Assembly: GCA_030549775.1 (NCBI GenBank)
Contig: CM060175.1
Coordinates: 4,650,564-4,714,563, forward strand
Direction: 5' to 3'
Length of the DNA stretch: 64,000 nt
From: Tamarix chinensis
Lineage: Eukaryota; Streptophyta; Magnoliopsida; Caryophyllales; Tamaricaceae
Shown here: piece after piece, positions 11,591 to 25,266 of the stretch
How the letters are laid out: each line of letters opens with the position of its first letter
Numbering within the stretch: the stretch's first letter is position 1
The notes under the pieces: model-generated
Told to the model about the DNA's origin: nothing
Databases searched by the model: none
The model's input: the letters and a program-made list of their open reading frames with translations, nothing else
Translations under genes and position numbers: made by a program

Positions 11591-12940
11591 GTTAATACCT
11601 GTTATAATATAACAATTAACAGAGAAAAAACAACCAATACATCCATCTAGATGTTCTTAAGACTTGGAGTCATTTAGCTATCAAACCACACCATCATCAT
11701 CCATTGGTGACTAAACAAAAGAATCATGCCAAAAAGCTTCCGTGCGAGTTGCGACTTGTTTATCCACCTACTTTGCTAATAATATAACTTAAACCATCTT
11801 AAAAATACTCTAAAAATAATACAAGAAAATCCATCAAAATAATATAATAAGTTACATAAAACTTCTAAAAATGCCAATATATTGAGACAGCAAAACAGGA
11901 TCCACCATGCTCAATGCTCATGAACACGACCCACCACGCTGCTTCAAACCTTGGCAAAACACTCCAATATACCTGAAAGGACCAAGCGCATTATAATCAT
12001 AATAGTGATAAAATCTTTCTATACAAGTAATAATTGAGGAACGATATTATTTTACTTTTAATATAGGTCACCACCTTAATATAGTCTTAGACTTCTATTA
12101 GAGTTGCAAAAATACATCAAAGAAGGAAGTAAACAAATCATCAAGTCCAACAATCATACCAATAAATTCATAATTGGAATCCAAATTCCATTGAAAATAA
12201 ATACAAAATCAAAGCTCTCTAGGGAAAAATAAAAACAAATATTACTTTGTCTTGGCATGGGTAAGTCGACAACCAAGAGGTGGGGAGTATGGGCTTCTTG
12301 TTTGACTTTTGAAACACTTGAGATTTAAGGATATATTTGGATTAAGCTAAGGTAGTGTATGCAAAGTGATTTTGTAAGAAAAATCATCATTAAAATGCCA
12401 AGCCCTTTCTCTCCCTCTCCTCTCCCATGCCAAGTTTAGCCGTGACAAAGAGTGTGGAGACGAGCTAAAGTCAGGTCTACCTAGCCAGGGCTCTGTCATG
12501 GCTAATCTTGGCATGGGAGAGAAGAGGGAGAAAAGAGGGTTTAAAGTGCAAAAGCGTACAAATTAGGTAAAGTACTAGACGGAAAAGTTGGTTTTAGACC
12601 CAAAACTTGCTCAAAAATACAATAAAATATAAAACAACTCACAACTGAGAAGAACTTTCTTGACTCCCGAGTATTTTTTCCCAATTTATATATTTTTAAT
12701 AAAGGAAATGATATAAAATAGATTTTTATTAGGACGAATACCAAATGAACCCAAAAAATTACAAAAATTTGTGGGAATCCTTTAAATGATATATGGAACT
12801 TAACTATAAATAATTGTGAATTAATAATATGATTTTATATAAAAATATAGTGATAAAGGTGAAACATGAAGTTTTAAAAGAATTTTATAAAATAAATATA
12901 AAAAATTAATTGGAAATAAATAAAACTTAATAGTCTAACA
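11591..12940. other. Gene-free AT-rich DNA
   Basis: No protein-like frame is visible. Around 12395-12530 lies a slightly G+C-richer imperfect inverted phrase: 'ctcccatgccaagtttagcc' is answered by 'ggctaatcttggcatgggag' at 12499-12518. This could form a hairpin of about 120 bases. Nothing else is recognisable. Confidence 0.45.
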
Positions 12941-13302
12941 TATAGTATGAAAAACCGGATTGGACCGGCTGGTTCGACCAGTGAACTAGTGAACCGGTCG
13001 GGTCACTGGCCAGATTTCATGTACCGGTTCTCAAGATCACGGATCTAGTGAAAATTGATAAAAAAATTGGTCGGGCTAGTGAAAACCGGTGAACCGGTCA
13101 AAAAACCAGTTGCAGAACCAGTCAAAAAACTGGTTGGGAGCCGGTCAAATTCATATATAGTTTAATTTTTTATATATTTCATATTTTTTGACTTAAAATG
13201 TACCACTAGTTCGACCAGTCCAAACCACTAGTCCAACCACTAAACCAGTGAACAAGTTATGATACTAATTCAATTACCAGTTCAGTTTTTGAAACTATGG
13301 TC
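12941..13302. repeat. Word-like dispersed repeat, 'accggt' type
   Basis: Variants of 'gaaccggtc' and 'aaaccagt' repeat many times. The ends 'catatagtatgaaaaaccgg' and the complement of 'cagtttttgaaactatgg' are imperfect inverted repeats, suggesting a small DNA transposon. No target duplication was confirmed. Confidence 0.5.
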
Positions 13303-14999
13303 CAACATTCTGATTCAAATATAATTTTTCATAATTTTCCATGAGCATTCGATTGTTTTAAAATCCAAACCCGCATAACATATAAGTTTTGAGAATAATT
13401 TCAAAAAAAATAGTAAGAATAATTATAATTTAACCAAAACTTTCAAAATCCAGATTTTAAACTATTTGGGACCCAAAAATAATTTCAGAATAATATTTCA
13501 CAATGAGGGACCTGAAAGTTAATAGACATGAATGAAGTTTTTTAAAAAGTTGTGTCTAGCCGCAAAACAACATGTTTAACTAGAAATTATTTTGTATAAG
13601 CTTAAGACCAAATTTTATATAAAAAGGAAGTGCAAAAGTGAAATATATTAAAGGTAGAACATTTTGGGAAAGATTTCAGGATTTAAATTACATGAAATAT
13701 TATGTTTTTCTTTTAAATAAACTAAAATAAGATTAGTTTAAGGCTTTTAATAGCATAGTATTACACTGTTTTTAACAATTTTATTTAAATATATTCATAT
13801 TTCAAGTTCATTTCACTTGATACCTAAACGATTACTGTCAAACTAAATTTGTTGTTTCTTTTATTATTTAGGTACCTAAGTAAAACTAAATTGAAATTTA
13901 CAGATACCTAAGTGGAATTATTGAAAATATAGGGTATCAGAAAACTGTTAAGTCAAATATTGAGATATCTAAATAAAATTTATCCTTTTTTTTTTTCCAT
14001 TTCTGGAATAGAATTACTAAAAGTAGTATAAATTTTGAATTTTTGTGGTTTGGGGCTGAAACATCATCCCGAATCAAGTATCTTACAATGCTTTCAAGGT
14101 GCTTTTTTCATGTACACAGCTCATTACTAGATTGGAAAACTGATGCTTATTTTGTGTTTCTGGTGGTGTCTCTAGTTTACGAAGTTGCTAAGGCTTGGTG
14201 TTCCCATGCTGGATAAGGTCAAATGAATTTTCAGGTTTGTTTTTCTTTATCATTAGCTCAATCTCTTTTTATGGATGAGCAAGAAGTATTGTTTTCCCAA
14301 CCCCTCCCTTCCCCTCCACAACATATTCCAAAGCAGAAAGAATTCTCTAGGGATCCAAAATCGAATTTGATTAATCTTCCGCGAGTTTAGCCAAGAAGTT
14401 ACACAATTTGACTTTGACAAGAATCACTCTTCATTTAATTTGATATTGTTTGCTGAACTCATGAAATCAACCTCTAATTTTCCCTTACTGTTCCTCTTCA
14501 TTTCGTTGGCACTGAACTTGGGAGTATGTTCTTACATGATTGGTACATTAGTGTGCACTGGTAACAAAATCTGGAACGAGTATAAAAAACGATAACAAAC
14601 ATTAAATAAACAATAAAAAATTACGGCTAATGACACAATTGGTGGAGTACATAAGTCTAATGTGTAAGAGTACCTGTGATTATATAATTAAATATTGGTC
14701 CGAATATATAATGTCAATCTATATTTATTGAATTTTATTGTCAATAGATGTGCAAAATCGGCAATACGTAATAGTTTTAGAATTTTACATATTGATCATT
14801 GATATATCAGTTATCATTTGATATTTGTTGATATTTTATCAATATTTACTAACATTTATAATTTATAAAAAAAAATATCATATAGCAACATATAAAATAT
14901 CATTTGCAGCATCTTAATTGCAATGACTGCGGCCGTAGTTTTATTGCTTGCATGTGATGGATTCTAATGTATCACAATTTTATTTTTAACTTTGTAACA
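13303..14999. other. Gene-free AT-rich DNA
   Basis: No coding is visible. Near 13820-13980 the phrase 'gatacctaa / gtacctaagt' recurs about four times in both orientations. It looks like another degenerate phrase repeat, too poor to classify. Confidence 0.4.
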
Positions 15000-15319
15000 C
15001 TTATTTAATAAAGAGAATGTGTAATTTTATATTTTATGACATGTATCATAATATTGGAGAATGTGTATAATCAGGGTGTATATTGTAGTCCTTGAAAATT
15101 TTATTCTTTTATTATAAGATGTGTATTATATTATCATACGATGTGTGTTATAACATTGCATGATATGTATTATAACATTTCAAGTTGTATATTGTAGTAC
15201 TATTCAGTATTTATAATAAGGATGTGTACTTTTATATTGCAAAATGTTTATTGTAATAATGGAAAATGTGTATCTTAGTAATGAAACAGGTGTATACTTA
15301 TGAAGAATGTGTATTGCAG
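15000..15319. repeat. Degenerate tandem array of an 'atgtgtattataaca' phrase
   Basis: About ten imperfect copies of 'atgtgtatt(a/g)taacatt' occur at intervals of roughly 25-35 bases, for example near 15117, 15144, 15166, 15264 and 15307. Unit length varies, so this is an old, eroded minisatellite or part of a low-complexity transposon interior. Confidence 0.45.
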
Positions 15320-15900
15320 TTAGAGTTGGCAGTCAGACAGACTGATTCATTATCAGGTCGCGTCATACGATGATCAAAGTCATTTTGGTTTCAAATAAAC
15401 TTGAGTCATTATCAAAGCAAATCAAATTAGATTTGATTTAATTTTTTTAAGTTAGATAATCTCATGCCATTCTATTATTCCACATCAAGTCAAATAGACT
15501 TGGACATGAGTAAATTTGAAATATTATATTTTCAGTTTGGATTTGGGTTGTGATTGAATAAATTCTTATTATTTTATTTTATTAGTTAGATTTGGATCAT
15601 TTAAAATTTTAATTATGGTTGTGTTATTTTCTTCTATTTCAATATGTAATCAAGTCAAATTATGTTGATCTTGTTTATGTTGATTTATCTTATTCTTTGA
15701 GTTTGATTTTATCGAGCTCTTGAAATTTATTATTATTATTTTATTTTTTGAGGTATTGTGAATTTGTGATCATCATTTTAAATTTGAATATTGTTTGAGT
15801 TGAATCACTTGTTTAGTTTAAAGTATAATTTATTATTCATCTTTATTTTAAGTTAGGTTATATCGAGCTCAAGTATTATTTCAATATTATGCTGTATTCA
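15320..15900. repeat. Word-like dispersed repeat, 'aagtcaaat / gatttga' type
   Basis: It opens 'tagagttggcagtcagac' and continues with recurring 'caagtcaaat', 'gatttga' and 'cattatca' phrases. The opening resembles the TAGGG(G)TGT-like starts of the other word-like repeats in this window. The right edge is arbitrary. Confidence 0.35.
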
Positions 15901-17504
15901 TATTACATGTAGTCTTTTTATGATGTGGATTTATATAGACCGCTGATAATTAATAATGAATCAAAGCTCACTTGTAAGGCTCTACTCTTGATATCATTAT
16001 TTCTATAATAGATCAATCACTTCATATGATCATATCAATAAAAGCTTAATATTAATTATAATAATACTAATTAATAACAACAACAACAACATCATCATCG
16101 TATTAAGTTTTTGAGACAATATATCAAATAATTTTGAGTTTAGGTAAAATATGCAAAATAAAGTTTTTGGAAAGTCACCAAATAACTTTAAGTTTTGAGG
16201 GTCAAGGTCAGTCTATTTTTATTATTAAGTTTTTGTTAACTTTTAAAATTTTTTAAAAATTACCTATGAAATGATCATCTTATTTTTGCTTCTACTTAAA
16301 AGAACATTCTCCTTCCTATCTAAATTAAACTAACTTTTATACTAAAAGAATATGTGATGTTTTATTTAAGACAAGAGCACACACATTCCTATTTTCTTTG
16401 CTCAATAAATAATGAACACAAACATTACTCCTTAACTTGCAACACTTCACTTTATCCTCTTCTTTGTCCTCCATCTTTTCTTATCCTCCTCTAATATCCA
16501 CAACGGTGATGTGGTAATAGTCCCCTGATGTCAATGCCTTTGACCTAGCAGGGCATTAGAGATGATGCACCACTTTAATTTGAGAACACCTAAGCATCTT
16601 CACCTAAAACACTTTTAAATGTGAAACTGATCATGCAAAGATAGAATGATAATCACATGCACAAATATACATCTAGGTTCCATGACATCTACATCCACTG
16701 GCATTGAAGATTTGAGCCCAAAAATGAAAGTGCCATGGGAAGAGAGCATCAAGCCAACTCAAATATAGAATTCGACCTTTGTGGAGGAAAAGGAGCCCAC
16801 AACTAGTTTGATAATTGATTAATTAGGTTATCAATGTAATGTCCTCACTTCTTCAAATAATTTTTTTTAAGACAATACAGAAGTAATAAGACCAAAATCA
16901 GATGATGTTACTGGCGCATTGAACATAATATAGTTATCGTCATTCAAGAATCTTATGTTTGATGCATAATGAAAATTTTTAACAAAATCATGCACCATCT
17001 TAGAACAAAATTATATCATCACAACGACCACACATGATAGTATTAGTATCGTGAAATATTAGTAAAACAAACCTATGCTAATATAGGGTAATACCTATGG
17101 TGTACATTGAGGACATGCTTATTCAAGTAATACATTGAAAACATGCTAACATATATCACATGAAAACTTACTATAAATGCCATGGCATACTAACATGACA
17201 TAATCACCACTATCTCAACACAACAATCAAGGCCACCCATTGAATTTCTATTATTTATGTCCGTATTAATGTCATTATCTATGACCAAGATGAATGTGGG
17301 GATGCTACTTCCCTTGTTATCAAGAGATCTTCTACATCCACCACACTTAAACTCCTATGTTAGAGGGCTTAAGTTCAATTTTGGAGTTGCTGCACCCGCC
17401 ACTACTTTCACCAGTACCAAGGGGCTTGTACTAAGATCTTCTACATCCACCAGCCCAACAAACCCAGGACAATATGACATTAAGTAACCATAATAGTCAA
17501 ACCC
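15901..17504. other. Gene-free AT-rich DNA with a short microsatellite
   Basis: A short (AAC)n(ATC)n microsatellite lies near 16074-16099. A 19-base phrase 'agatcttctacatccacca' occurs at 17325 and again at 17434. Overlapping short frames on both strands in this part look like chance. No gene is recognised. Confidence 0.45.
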
Positions 17505-17507
17505 TAA

Positions 17508-18002
17508 CCCTGCGTTTGGATTGGGGTGAAAGGAGGTTGATGGAGGTGAATCAATTGATTCACCCCATTTAGATACCAGATTAATAATTGATTCACCCCA
17601 TTTAGATACCAGGTTAATAATTTTATCTGCGTGAATCAAGGTTAATGTTTCAACTCCATTCACCTCGATTAACCTTGTTTTTATTAACTTTCGATTTCAG
17701 GGGTAACCGAGGTGAAGGTAAAAGAATAGGTAAATTTTTGACTTGATAGGACCAAAATACCTCTCAATAGAATTTATATATTTAATATAAGGGTATACAT
17801 ATCATTTGTTTTATTTTTTTAATCTTCATTCACCTCAATCTAAATGAAAAATTTAAAACATTCATCTCAATTCACTCATGTTAGGTTAATATAATTCAAA
17901 CGGTATTTTAAAATATTTACCTCGATTCACCTCCATTCCCTTTACCTAGGTTAATTTTTAATGTTTACCCTCACCTTGATTCACCCCAATCCAAATGAAC
18001 CA
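17508..18002. mobile_element. Tourist-like MITE (PIF/Harbinger type)
   Basis: The 495-bp segment is bounded by inverted ends: the left reads 'tttggattggggtgaa' after six bases and the right carries its exact complement 'ttcaccccaatccaaa'. It is flanked by TAA at 17505-17507 and TAA at 18003-18005, the target duplication of Tourist/PIF-Harbinger elements. The interior repeats 'ttcacctcgatt' phrases and holds a 33-bp tandem duplication at 17554-17619 with one difference. It codes for nothing, so it would need a transposase from elsewhere. Confidence 0.7.
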
Positions 18003-18152
18003 TAAGTATTCATATTCGACAAAGGTACCTAATATTCCTCAACCAAATACTAATTCCTTAAGTTCATATATTCGATGCCAAACATAAATATAAAGGTTAA
18101 TATCTAAGGTGAATCACTCAAGCTAATGTCAAACTTAAAGGTCAAACCATAA

Positions 18153-20614
18153 TTGTAATACTCCATTTGTAGAAATTTTAATTATAAACTAATAATTCCG
18201 TGTAATTAGTTATAATAATTATTATTTTAGGATATTCTATGTTAAATGTATTATTTGTTTGTATATTATTATGGGATATTATATATGTAAATTTAATTAG
18301 GTTAAAATTTGGATAGAAATTAGATTATTAATTTTAACCATAGTTGGGACTCAAACCTGCATTATTTTATCAATGAACCTTAATTGTGCTAACTGGATGT
18401 TTTTCTCCCAATTTAGGTTTTCAAAATAGCACCCTTATCCTATTGAGATTTTTGGTCTTCTTCTACCCCTCTCCCCTAACGTATAACTCTCCCTTATGCC
18501 ATCTTTTCCCTACACGTTTTATCTACCCTGTGTTCCCCTCGTGCACGTTTTGCTTGTGCATGTCTGCTTGTTCTGTTGCACATTATTGTCCATATAAGTT
18601 TCCCTATCCATCATTATTTTGTGTCTTGAATCTCATAAAGCTAAGTTCTTGTCTCTGGTTATCATTTGAACCAATCATCATTATCTTCATCACCACAACC
18701 CCTTACCACAAAAAACCACCACGCACCACCATTTTCCATATAAACCTTGAGCACCACTTCCCCATCACTTCCACTTGTTGTTGCTTAACCATTACCACCT
18801 TAAACCACTTATTTTCTTTCCCCCATCGTGCTTTATTTTTATTTTTGTTGAAGCGCACAACCATGCACCACTCACACAACACACTCACGACCCTTGCATA
18901 ACCTATGCACTTCTTTTCTCTTTTTCTCCTCGCATGCTTGTGCGTCCCACGCACAACCCAAGTGCTTCTCTCCTCATTTTCTACTCAACCCATGCATGCA
19001 CTGCATCTAAGATTATGCCTTCTATCTTTTCCTTACACGACCATGCTTAAGTCGTGCCAGATACTCACCCAACCTCCTTTGCGGGACTTGTGACATTTCT
19101 TCCTTTGCCCTATTAATTTCTAACCTATTTTCCTGAGTTGGTTTTAGTTAATTTTGGTTATTAATATTTTATATTTGATGTTAATTTTGTTGTTGGGTGT
19201 TGATGGCTTAGGTAGCACTTGAATTATTGTGAATAATATGGTATTTTTGTGTTTTTTTGTAGCTTGGATTTAGTTAAAATTAATCACTCATAAGATGATA
19301 GAATTTATGTGCAAGCATAATATGTTGCTTAGATATAGAATCATTCTATGGTTTTATATTATATAAATTTTATGAAATGCATGACAAGATGATAATATGC
19401 TCTAAAATAGTTAGTACATATGTTCAACTTACTGCTAATTATGATTGATATGCATATGTAATTTGTTAAACAGTAATGTATGTGTCTAAGGTTTTACTAG
19501 CGTTTGAGACTTGCCAAAATATCATGTTTATACTTTTTTAAGAATTATATGAGCATCATTGCATGTGTAGTTAGAGTTGATATGGATAACATGAAATTAT
19601 ACTTATATGATTAGAGTTAAAACATGATAATTACTATTTACATATTCTAAGGTAGAAATGTTCCCTTACATGCACCATGATGATAATTATCATTTTAAAT
19701 ATTGATTCGTGCTAAAAATATATGTTTATGTGTTGCATGAAATATTTGACATGTTAGAAACGCATTATTAAGATTTGTATACGTAAGTTGCTAAACAAGT
19801 GCTAAAGAAAAGGTACAGTCAATCGCTTAATTTTAAAAATTACGCATGTGCTAAAATATTATAAATCATTATCTTTTGGCTTTCTCACAACAAATTCCCA
19901 TAATAATAAAGCTTGGTATGAAATTAGATAATTATAGTGAAATTAAGGTTTTGAGGGCATTTTAGTCATGTTCGACCTAATGTTCCTAGTATAAATAATT
20001 AGATATAGGATGACCTTAGACTTATAATAGGTTGACTTAAGTGTTGTCTTTACTTTGATATAGACCAATGATCTTAGGATTTACTCTAATATTTGGAAAT
20101 AAAAAAAAGTGGTTAAGTATGGAAGTGGAAAGTAGAAGATCTCGAATTTGGAAATGGTTGCTATCTAGGATTAGCTACCCTAGAAACAACATGCAGTCCT
20201 TGTCTGAGTTTGGTTCTCTGATGTGTTGTCGTGCCCTAATAAATCCCTATAGGTGACCTACAAACCTTATAGAAGGTATTAATACTTAAGAATTAGGTGA
20301 AAAAGGTTGGAGGATACTGTGTTTCCTGTTTGTGCTAGTATGACTAGGCGTACTATAGTGTCCCTAGGTTCTAGAGTAAGGGTATTGTGTTATATTTGTG
20401 CCTCAATATGATAAGGTATATCTTAGTGTCTCCAATTGGATTGTATAATCCTTGAGTAATTAAAAATGAAAGTAACTATTGCATTAGAATTTAAATGGAT
20501 TGTTGTGGTTATGGTTTAGTAGTCTCCTCTATGCACTGCTTGGTTTGATGGTTTAGTTCGGTAGTCGCCTTAGTGCCTTACCATGGCATTTGGAATTGAT
20601 TTGATTAGTCGGTT
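18153..20614 (+). mobile_element. Tekay-like LTR fragment, left part
   Basis: TGTAATACTCCATTTG at 18153 resembles the TGTAAYNCYC starts of large Tekay-type LTRs, including 43257 in this window. It is followed by an A/T-rich leader, a pyrimidine-rich tract (about 18430-19100) and 'gttggttttagttaattttgg', the same layout as the LTR at 43257-49984. A LINE insertion at 20626 splits it; the sequence resumes after 25363 and ends at the Athila LTR at 25753. No gag follows. The frames inside the pyrimidine tract are composition artefacts. Confidence 0.5.
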
Positions 20615-20625
20615 TTGGTCATAGG
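20615..20625. repeat. Target duplication of the LINE, left copy
   Basis: TTGGTCATAGG here and TTGGTCATGGG at 25353-25363 match at 10 of 11 bases and flank the LINE. Confidence 0.65.
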
Positions 20626-20699
20626 TTTTTTTGGTAAGTAATAAGAATTTCATTAAATACCAAAGGAGAGAATGTACGTCAAGAAGACAAAGAAAATAT

Positions 20700-23600
20700 T
20701 TACAAAGAGATTAAACAAATCTATCAAGAGAATCAAACAAAATAGTCCATTTAGCCTTATTCTCTATTGAGGATATCTTGATGAAGATCTGAAGGATAAT
20801 CTCTCGAACCACATTCTTTACCAAGGGGACTTTGGCTTGAAAGATAACTTGGTTTCTAGTGTGTCAAATTTTATAGACAATAGCAGCAATCATCATTCTC
20901 ATAATGCTTGCTCACTTATTCTATATTTACTCCTTTGGGTAGTCCAATTATGGAATTGATCCCAATCAGTTAATGGGAGTACACTGCCTAGCCAATTACA
21001 CATAATTCTCCAAAGATCCTTAGCAAAAGGGTAGAGAATAAAAAGATGACTGAGATCTTCCAACTCCCTGGCGCAGATACCACATGTAGTCTCATTTGTG
21101 ACTCCCCATTTCCCAAGTCTGTGTCTAGTAAGTAAAGTCTTCCTATACAACAACCAAAAGATGATTTTGTATATAGGGAGACCAGGATGATTCCAAACTA
21201 GCTTGTACTATGGTTTGATATTACCTTTTAGCTTAATAATGTCATACACTCTGCTAGTTTTATATGTCATCAGATTGAACACACTCATGCTGGAAAATAT
21301 TTAGAAGTTCATCTCTGAGAAGGATGATTCTTCTAAAAATCCAAGACTACTGAGAATTACACTGCACTTCACTCAAATTATCCCCTTTTATGTAATAACC
21401 ATGCACCCATTTGATCCAAAGAATCTCCTTATTAAAAATCATCTGCCACAACCTCTTCCCCATAGCTGCAATATTCTAATATAAAATATTTTTCATCCCT
21501 AAACCCCCTTCTTTGATGGGGAGGCAAACCTGCTGCCAGGAGACCAATGCCTTATGGGAACCAGAGTTAAGACCTGACCAAAGGAATTTCATGCAGATGC
21601 TATCAACATAAGCAATAACCTTTTGTGGAGGATGAAAACTTGAGTTCAAAAATTCTGAATGCCAAACAACACAGACTTGATTATTTGGATTCTCCCAACA
21701 TAGCTAAGATGCTTGTTAGTCCATAGGAGAATCCTAGCAGAGAGAGAATTAATCAAAGGCTGAAAGTGGGTAATACCCAACCTAGCAGAAGCAAGGGGGA
21801 CACCCAGGTATCTGAAAGGGAAATAACCTTCATCACACTTGAGAATCCCCAAAATCCGAGTCTTAACAATATCAGTTACCCCTACCAAATAAACTAAACT
21901 CTTAGAGGGGTTAGCTTTCAATCCAGAATAATGAGCAAAGTCATCCAACCCCTGTTTAAGAAGTGAGGCCGAGTAAACATCACCTATGGTAAACAACAAC
22001 AGATCATCAGCAAAGCACAAGTCAATTATCTTGAATTTATTGCAACCATGATGACCAAGAAACTTTCCATCATTCTACAGCTAATGCAAATCCATGTGAA
22101 GGTATTCCATAGTAATAACAAAAAGATAGGGAGATAAAGGATCGCCTTACTTGAGACCTCTTTTGCAGTCAAAGGGACAAGTTAAGGTGCCATTCACATT
22201 GAAATATATTCTAACAGAAGTCACACATACCATAATCAGCTTTGTGAAATGATAGAGGAAACTAAAAGCCAGGAGAGTATGCTGCAAAAAATGTCCATTC
22301 CAGGGAGTCATAAGCTTTTTGAAGGTCTACTTTGACCATCATTCTAGGAGAAACAACATTCCTTTGGTAGTGCTTAACTAATTTAGTGGCCATAATAACA
22401 TTATCTCCTAAATTGTGTCCCTTAACAAAGGCAGCTTGAGAGTCTCCAACAATGAAATGCAACACCTTCTGCAATCTGTTAGCCAGCACTTTGGAGAAAA
22501 TTTTATAGAGAACATTACAACAAACAATAGGCCTAAAATCCTTCACTTTTAAAGCACCTCTAATTTTAGGGATAAGAGTAATGACAATATTATTTACCTA
22601 CCTGAGGAGCTTCTTAGAGAACTAGAAATAAAAAAATGCATCAGCAATGTCATTTCCAAGAATAAGCCAGGCTTGTTTAAAGAAGAATGGATTAAAACCA
22701 TCAGGCCTAGGAGTTGTCAAGTTACCCATAGAAAAAAGGGTTGTCTTAACCTCTTCAACATTAGGACAAGCTAGTAGAATTTTCCTCTGATCAGATGATA
22801 AAGTAGGTCCTTGAGTGTAGGATGCAATGTTAATGTGTTTAAGTTCAGTATTGGTAGATCTAAGAAGCTTTTTGTAGAACCCTACAATCTCAGCCTTAAT
22901 CTCATCCTCTTCCAAAATGACCTTATTTTGGTCATTAATCAGCTGGGATATTCTATTTTAAGCTTTGCTCCCCTGTAAACTAGCATAGAAGTATTTATTA
23001 TTGGGATCTCCCAGCTTTACAAACTGAATATGGGTCTTTTGTTGAAGGAAGTTCTCTTCATATCTGGCTCTCTTCTCCTATTCCAGTTTGGCCAATCTTT
23101 CATTCTTGATACATTCTTAATCAAGAGGATGGTGAGACAAATCATTTACCTTGTCTTGCCACAACTAATAAGCAAGGGTAAGTTTCCGAGAAATATTACC
23201 ACACTGATTAGCATTGAAATTTTTTAATTCCCCCTTTAATAATTTGATCAGAAGTAGGGTGATGGACAGTGTGAATTGTAGAAGCAGGGAACACATCTAG
23301 CCATTCACTATTGCCTACACCTCTGTCCAGTTGACAGCAAACCTTGGATCCTTACTCCTACCTGTTTATCCAAGTAAACCAGGATCCAAAAGATTTACCA
23401 AGCCCACAATCTTACAGACACTGGGAAAAGTCTAAGACATCCTGTGAATCAATACTTCCTCTAATATTTTCTTTGGAAGAGGTCACCACATTAAAATCAC
23501 CAATGGCTATCCAGGAAAAAGATTGATTGGCCAGCCTTCTCATCCACTCCCATAACTCCCTTTTAAGAACACCAGTATTGAATGCATATGAAACAATAAT

Positions 23601-23912
23601 ACCAAATTGCTTTTGAGAATTTAAACATGTAGGTAGACAATGAATACCTCGAGCAGATTTTTCAACAATGTGAATATTATATATAGAATTATTCCATAAT
23701 ATCCAAACTCTACCATTGTGGTGCTGATCATAATTATTTTTCCATTTCCAATTAAAATCAAGTTTATGGATAATGCAGTATGCTTTATCCATCTTCACTT
23801 TGGTTTCTAAAAGACCTAGCAAACCAATTCTATGATGAGTCACAAGGTTTCTCACAACCCTGTGTTTGAGGGCTTTATTTAACCCTCAAATATTCCAAAC
23901 ATCAATGGTCAT
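20700..23912 (-). pseudogene. LINE ORF2: endonuclease, reverse transcriptase, zf-RVT
   Basis: The start MTIDVWNI at 23912 leads into the endonuclease ('GLNKALKHRVV', 'GLLGLLETKVK', 'WIAIGDFNVV') after a premature stop replacing R. RT follows: a linker at 22915-22622, 'KDFRPIVCCNVLYKIFSKVL' (22546), 'QAAFVKGHNLGDNV', 'VDLQKAYDSLEW', then the active site CFADDLLLF at 22020. The C-terminal zf-RVT region is at 21153-20899 ('CGICARELEDLSHLF'). The enzyme would nick target DNA and copy the element RNA onto it. Stops between the blocks, for example near 22620 and 22262, and frame changes disable it. Confidence 0.9.
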
Positions 23913-23989
23913 ATGGAAGGAGAACAACAACCTCCACCTCCCCTATCCACACCTCCAGCCTTCAGCCTCTCATTGATACTCTCTTGACA

Positions 23990-25266
23990 TGGAGAACTTA
24001 ACTCAGGAGATGCTACATGAGGAGACTTGTCACTCGACAAGGCTATCTCCTTACCCTTCTTTGAAACTATCTATCTATTTTGATGAATCTGAACAATTTT
24101 AGAAGCACGAGGATCAGACTATACTAAAGAGGTATTCTAAACTACATCAAGTCCATGGGAAGACTTAGGAGAGTCAGAGTTTAGTTAAAAAATTTTCTCC
24201 TCTAGAGGTTTCTGTTCATTAGTAGTTACAGGTTTAACTCTCCGAATTTGAGTTTTATGGATCTTTTGTCCACCCCTGCCACAACATTGGGCATAATCAT
24301 GCCCCATAACATCACAGAGTGAACAAAACTTGGATCTCCATTCATAGGCCACACTTTGCTGCAATTCCTTCCCTCTAGGCAATAGAACAATAATAATATT
24401 TGGGAGAAGAATGCTAATATCAATCTCAATTAAAACTCTTGGGAAAGAAACTCTTTCCCTCTATGTTGTGACAGTATAAGCATATATAGGTTGCCCTAAC
24501 AAACTACCCATTTTGCTTAGGCTATCATCTGACCATAGTTGCAAAGGCAGGCTAGGAAAGATCACCCACAATGGCATGATCCTCCAGTCCTTGGCTAATA
24601 TAGAAACTTCAGGAGTCCATTTCCTAAGTAGCATTGATCTAACTCCAAAAATCCAATAAGGTCTATTGAGAATTTGGTACATATCATCCAGTGAAGCAAA
24701 TTTGTACACAAAGAAACCTTGATCATGAGAATAGACCTCAAGCAACACAGGGAAGAAATTCCATCTTTCCTTAACAAAATGAGTCATTTGAAAATGTCTC
24801 AGTTGAATCCCAACCACCATTCCTACTAAGGAGTTCTCCTAGTATTTAGCCTCTTTCGAAATCTCATCTCATCTGCTTGGATCATTGCTTTGTGAGACCC
24901 ATCAACAACAAGAGGTGGAACGTATTTTAAGGTCAGTCCTCATTTAGGATGCCTATTGTTGATCAAGATATCCCTCCAAGATCGGCCATCAGGGATATCA
25001 ATGGGGGCAACATTATTTTGAATCTGGACAGTATGGTCATCCATGATAGGTCCAGCATGATTCAGGGATTGATTAGCAATCGGGGTCCCCAGATTAGGTT
25101 TAATCGGCATCGACAATGAATTCACAGATTTTAATTCACAAGGCAATGATTCTCCTTTGTTGTTATAGTCAACAAATTCTTCACCTGCACAATCCATCGA
25201 TGCCTACCGATTCTCCTCATTCGAAGTAAGGGTCACCTTACGCCTGACGGATTTCTTCTTCGCCAT
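23990..25266 (-). pseudogene. LINE ORF1: DUF4283-like domain and zinc knuckle
   Basis: An ATG at 25266 starts MAKKKSVRRKVTLTSNEENR, a basic N-terminus, then an in-frame TAG (probably from CAG) and a continuation from 25197. The DUF4283-like RNA-binding region is at 24820-24461 ('PYWIFGVRSMLLRKWTPEV', 'LPLQLWSDDSLSKMGSLLG'). The zinc knuckle CSLCDVMGHDYAQC at about 24328-24287 has intact CX2CX4HX4C spacing. Plant L1 ORF1 proteins bind the element RNA in the same way. Several stops and at least one frameshift break it, and it ends just upstream of ORF2. Confidence 0.85.

Noticed and set aside
18386..19093. 171-codon frame and overlapping frames on both strands
   Set aside because: Same situation: a C/T-rich tract of a Tekay-like LTR, rich in H, P, F and C, with no recognisable domain.
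20068..20256. 62-codon frame with several W and R
   Set aside because: It sits inside an LTR and resembles no known domain.
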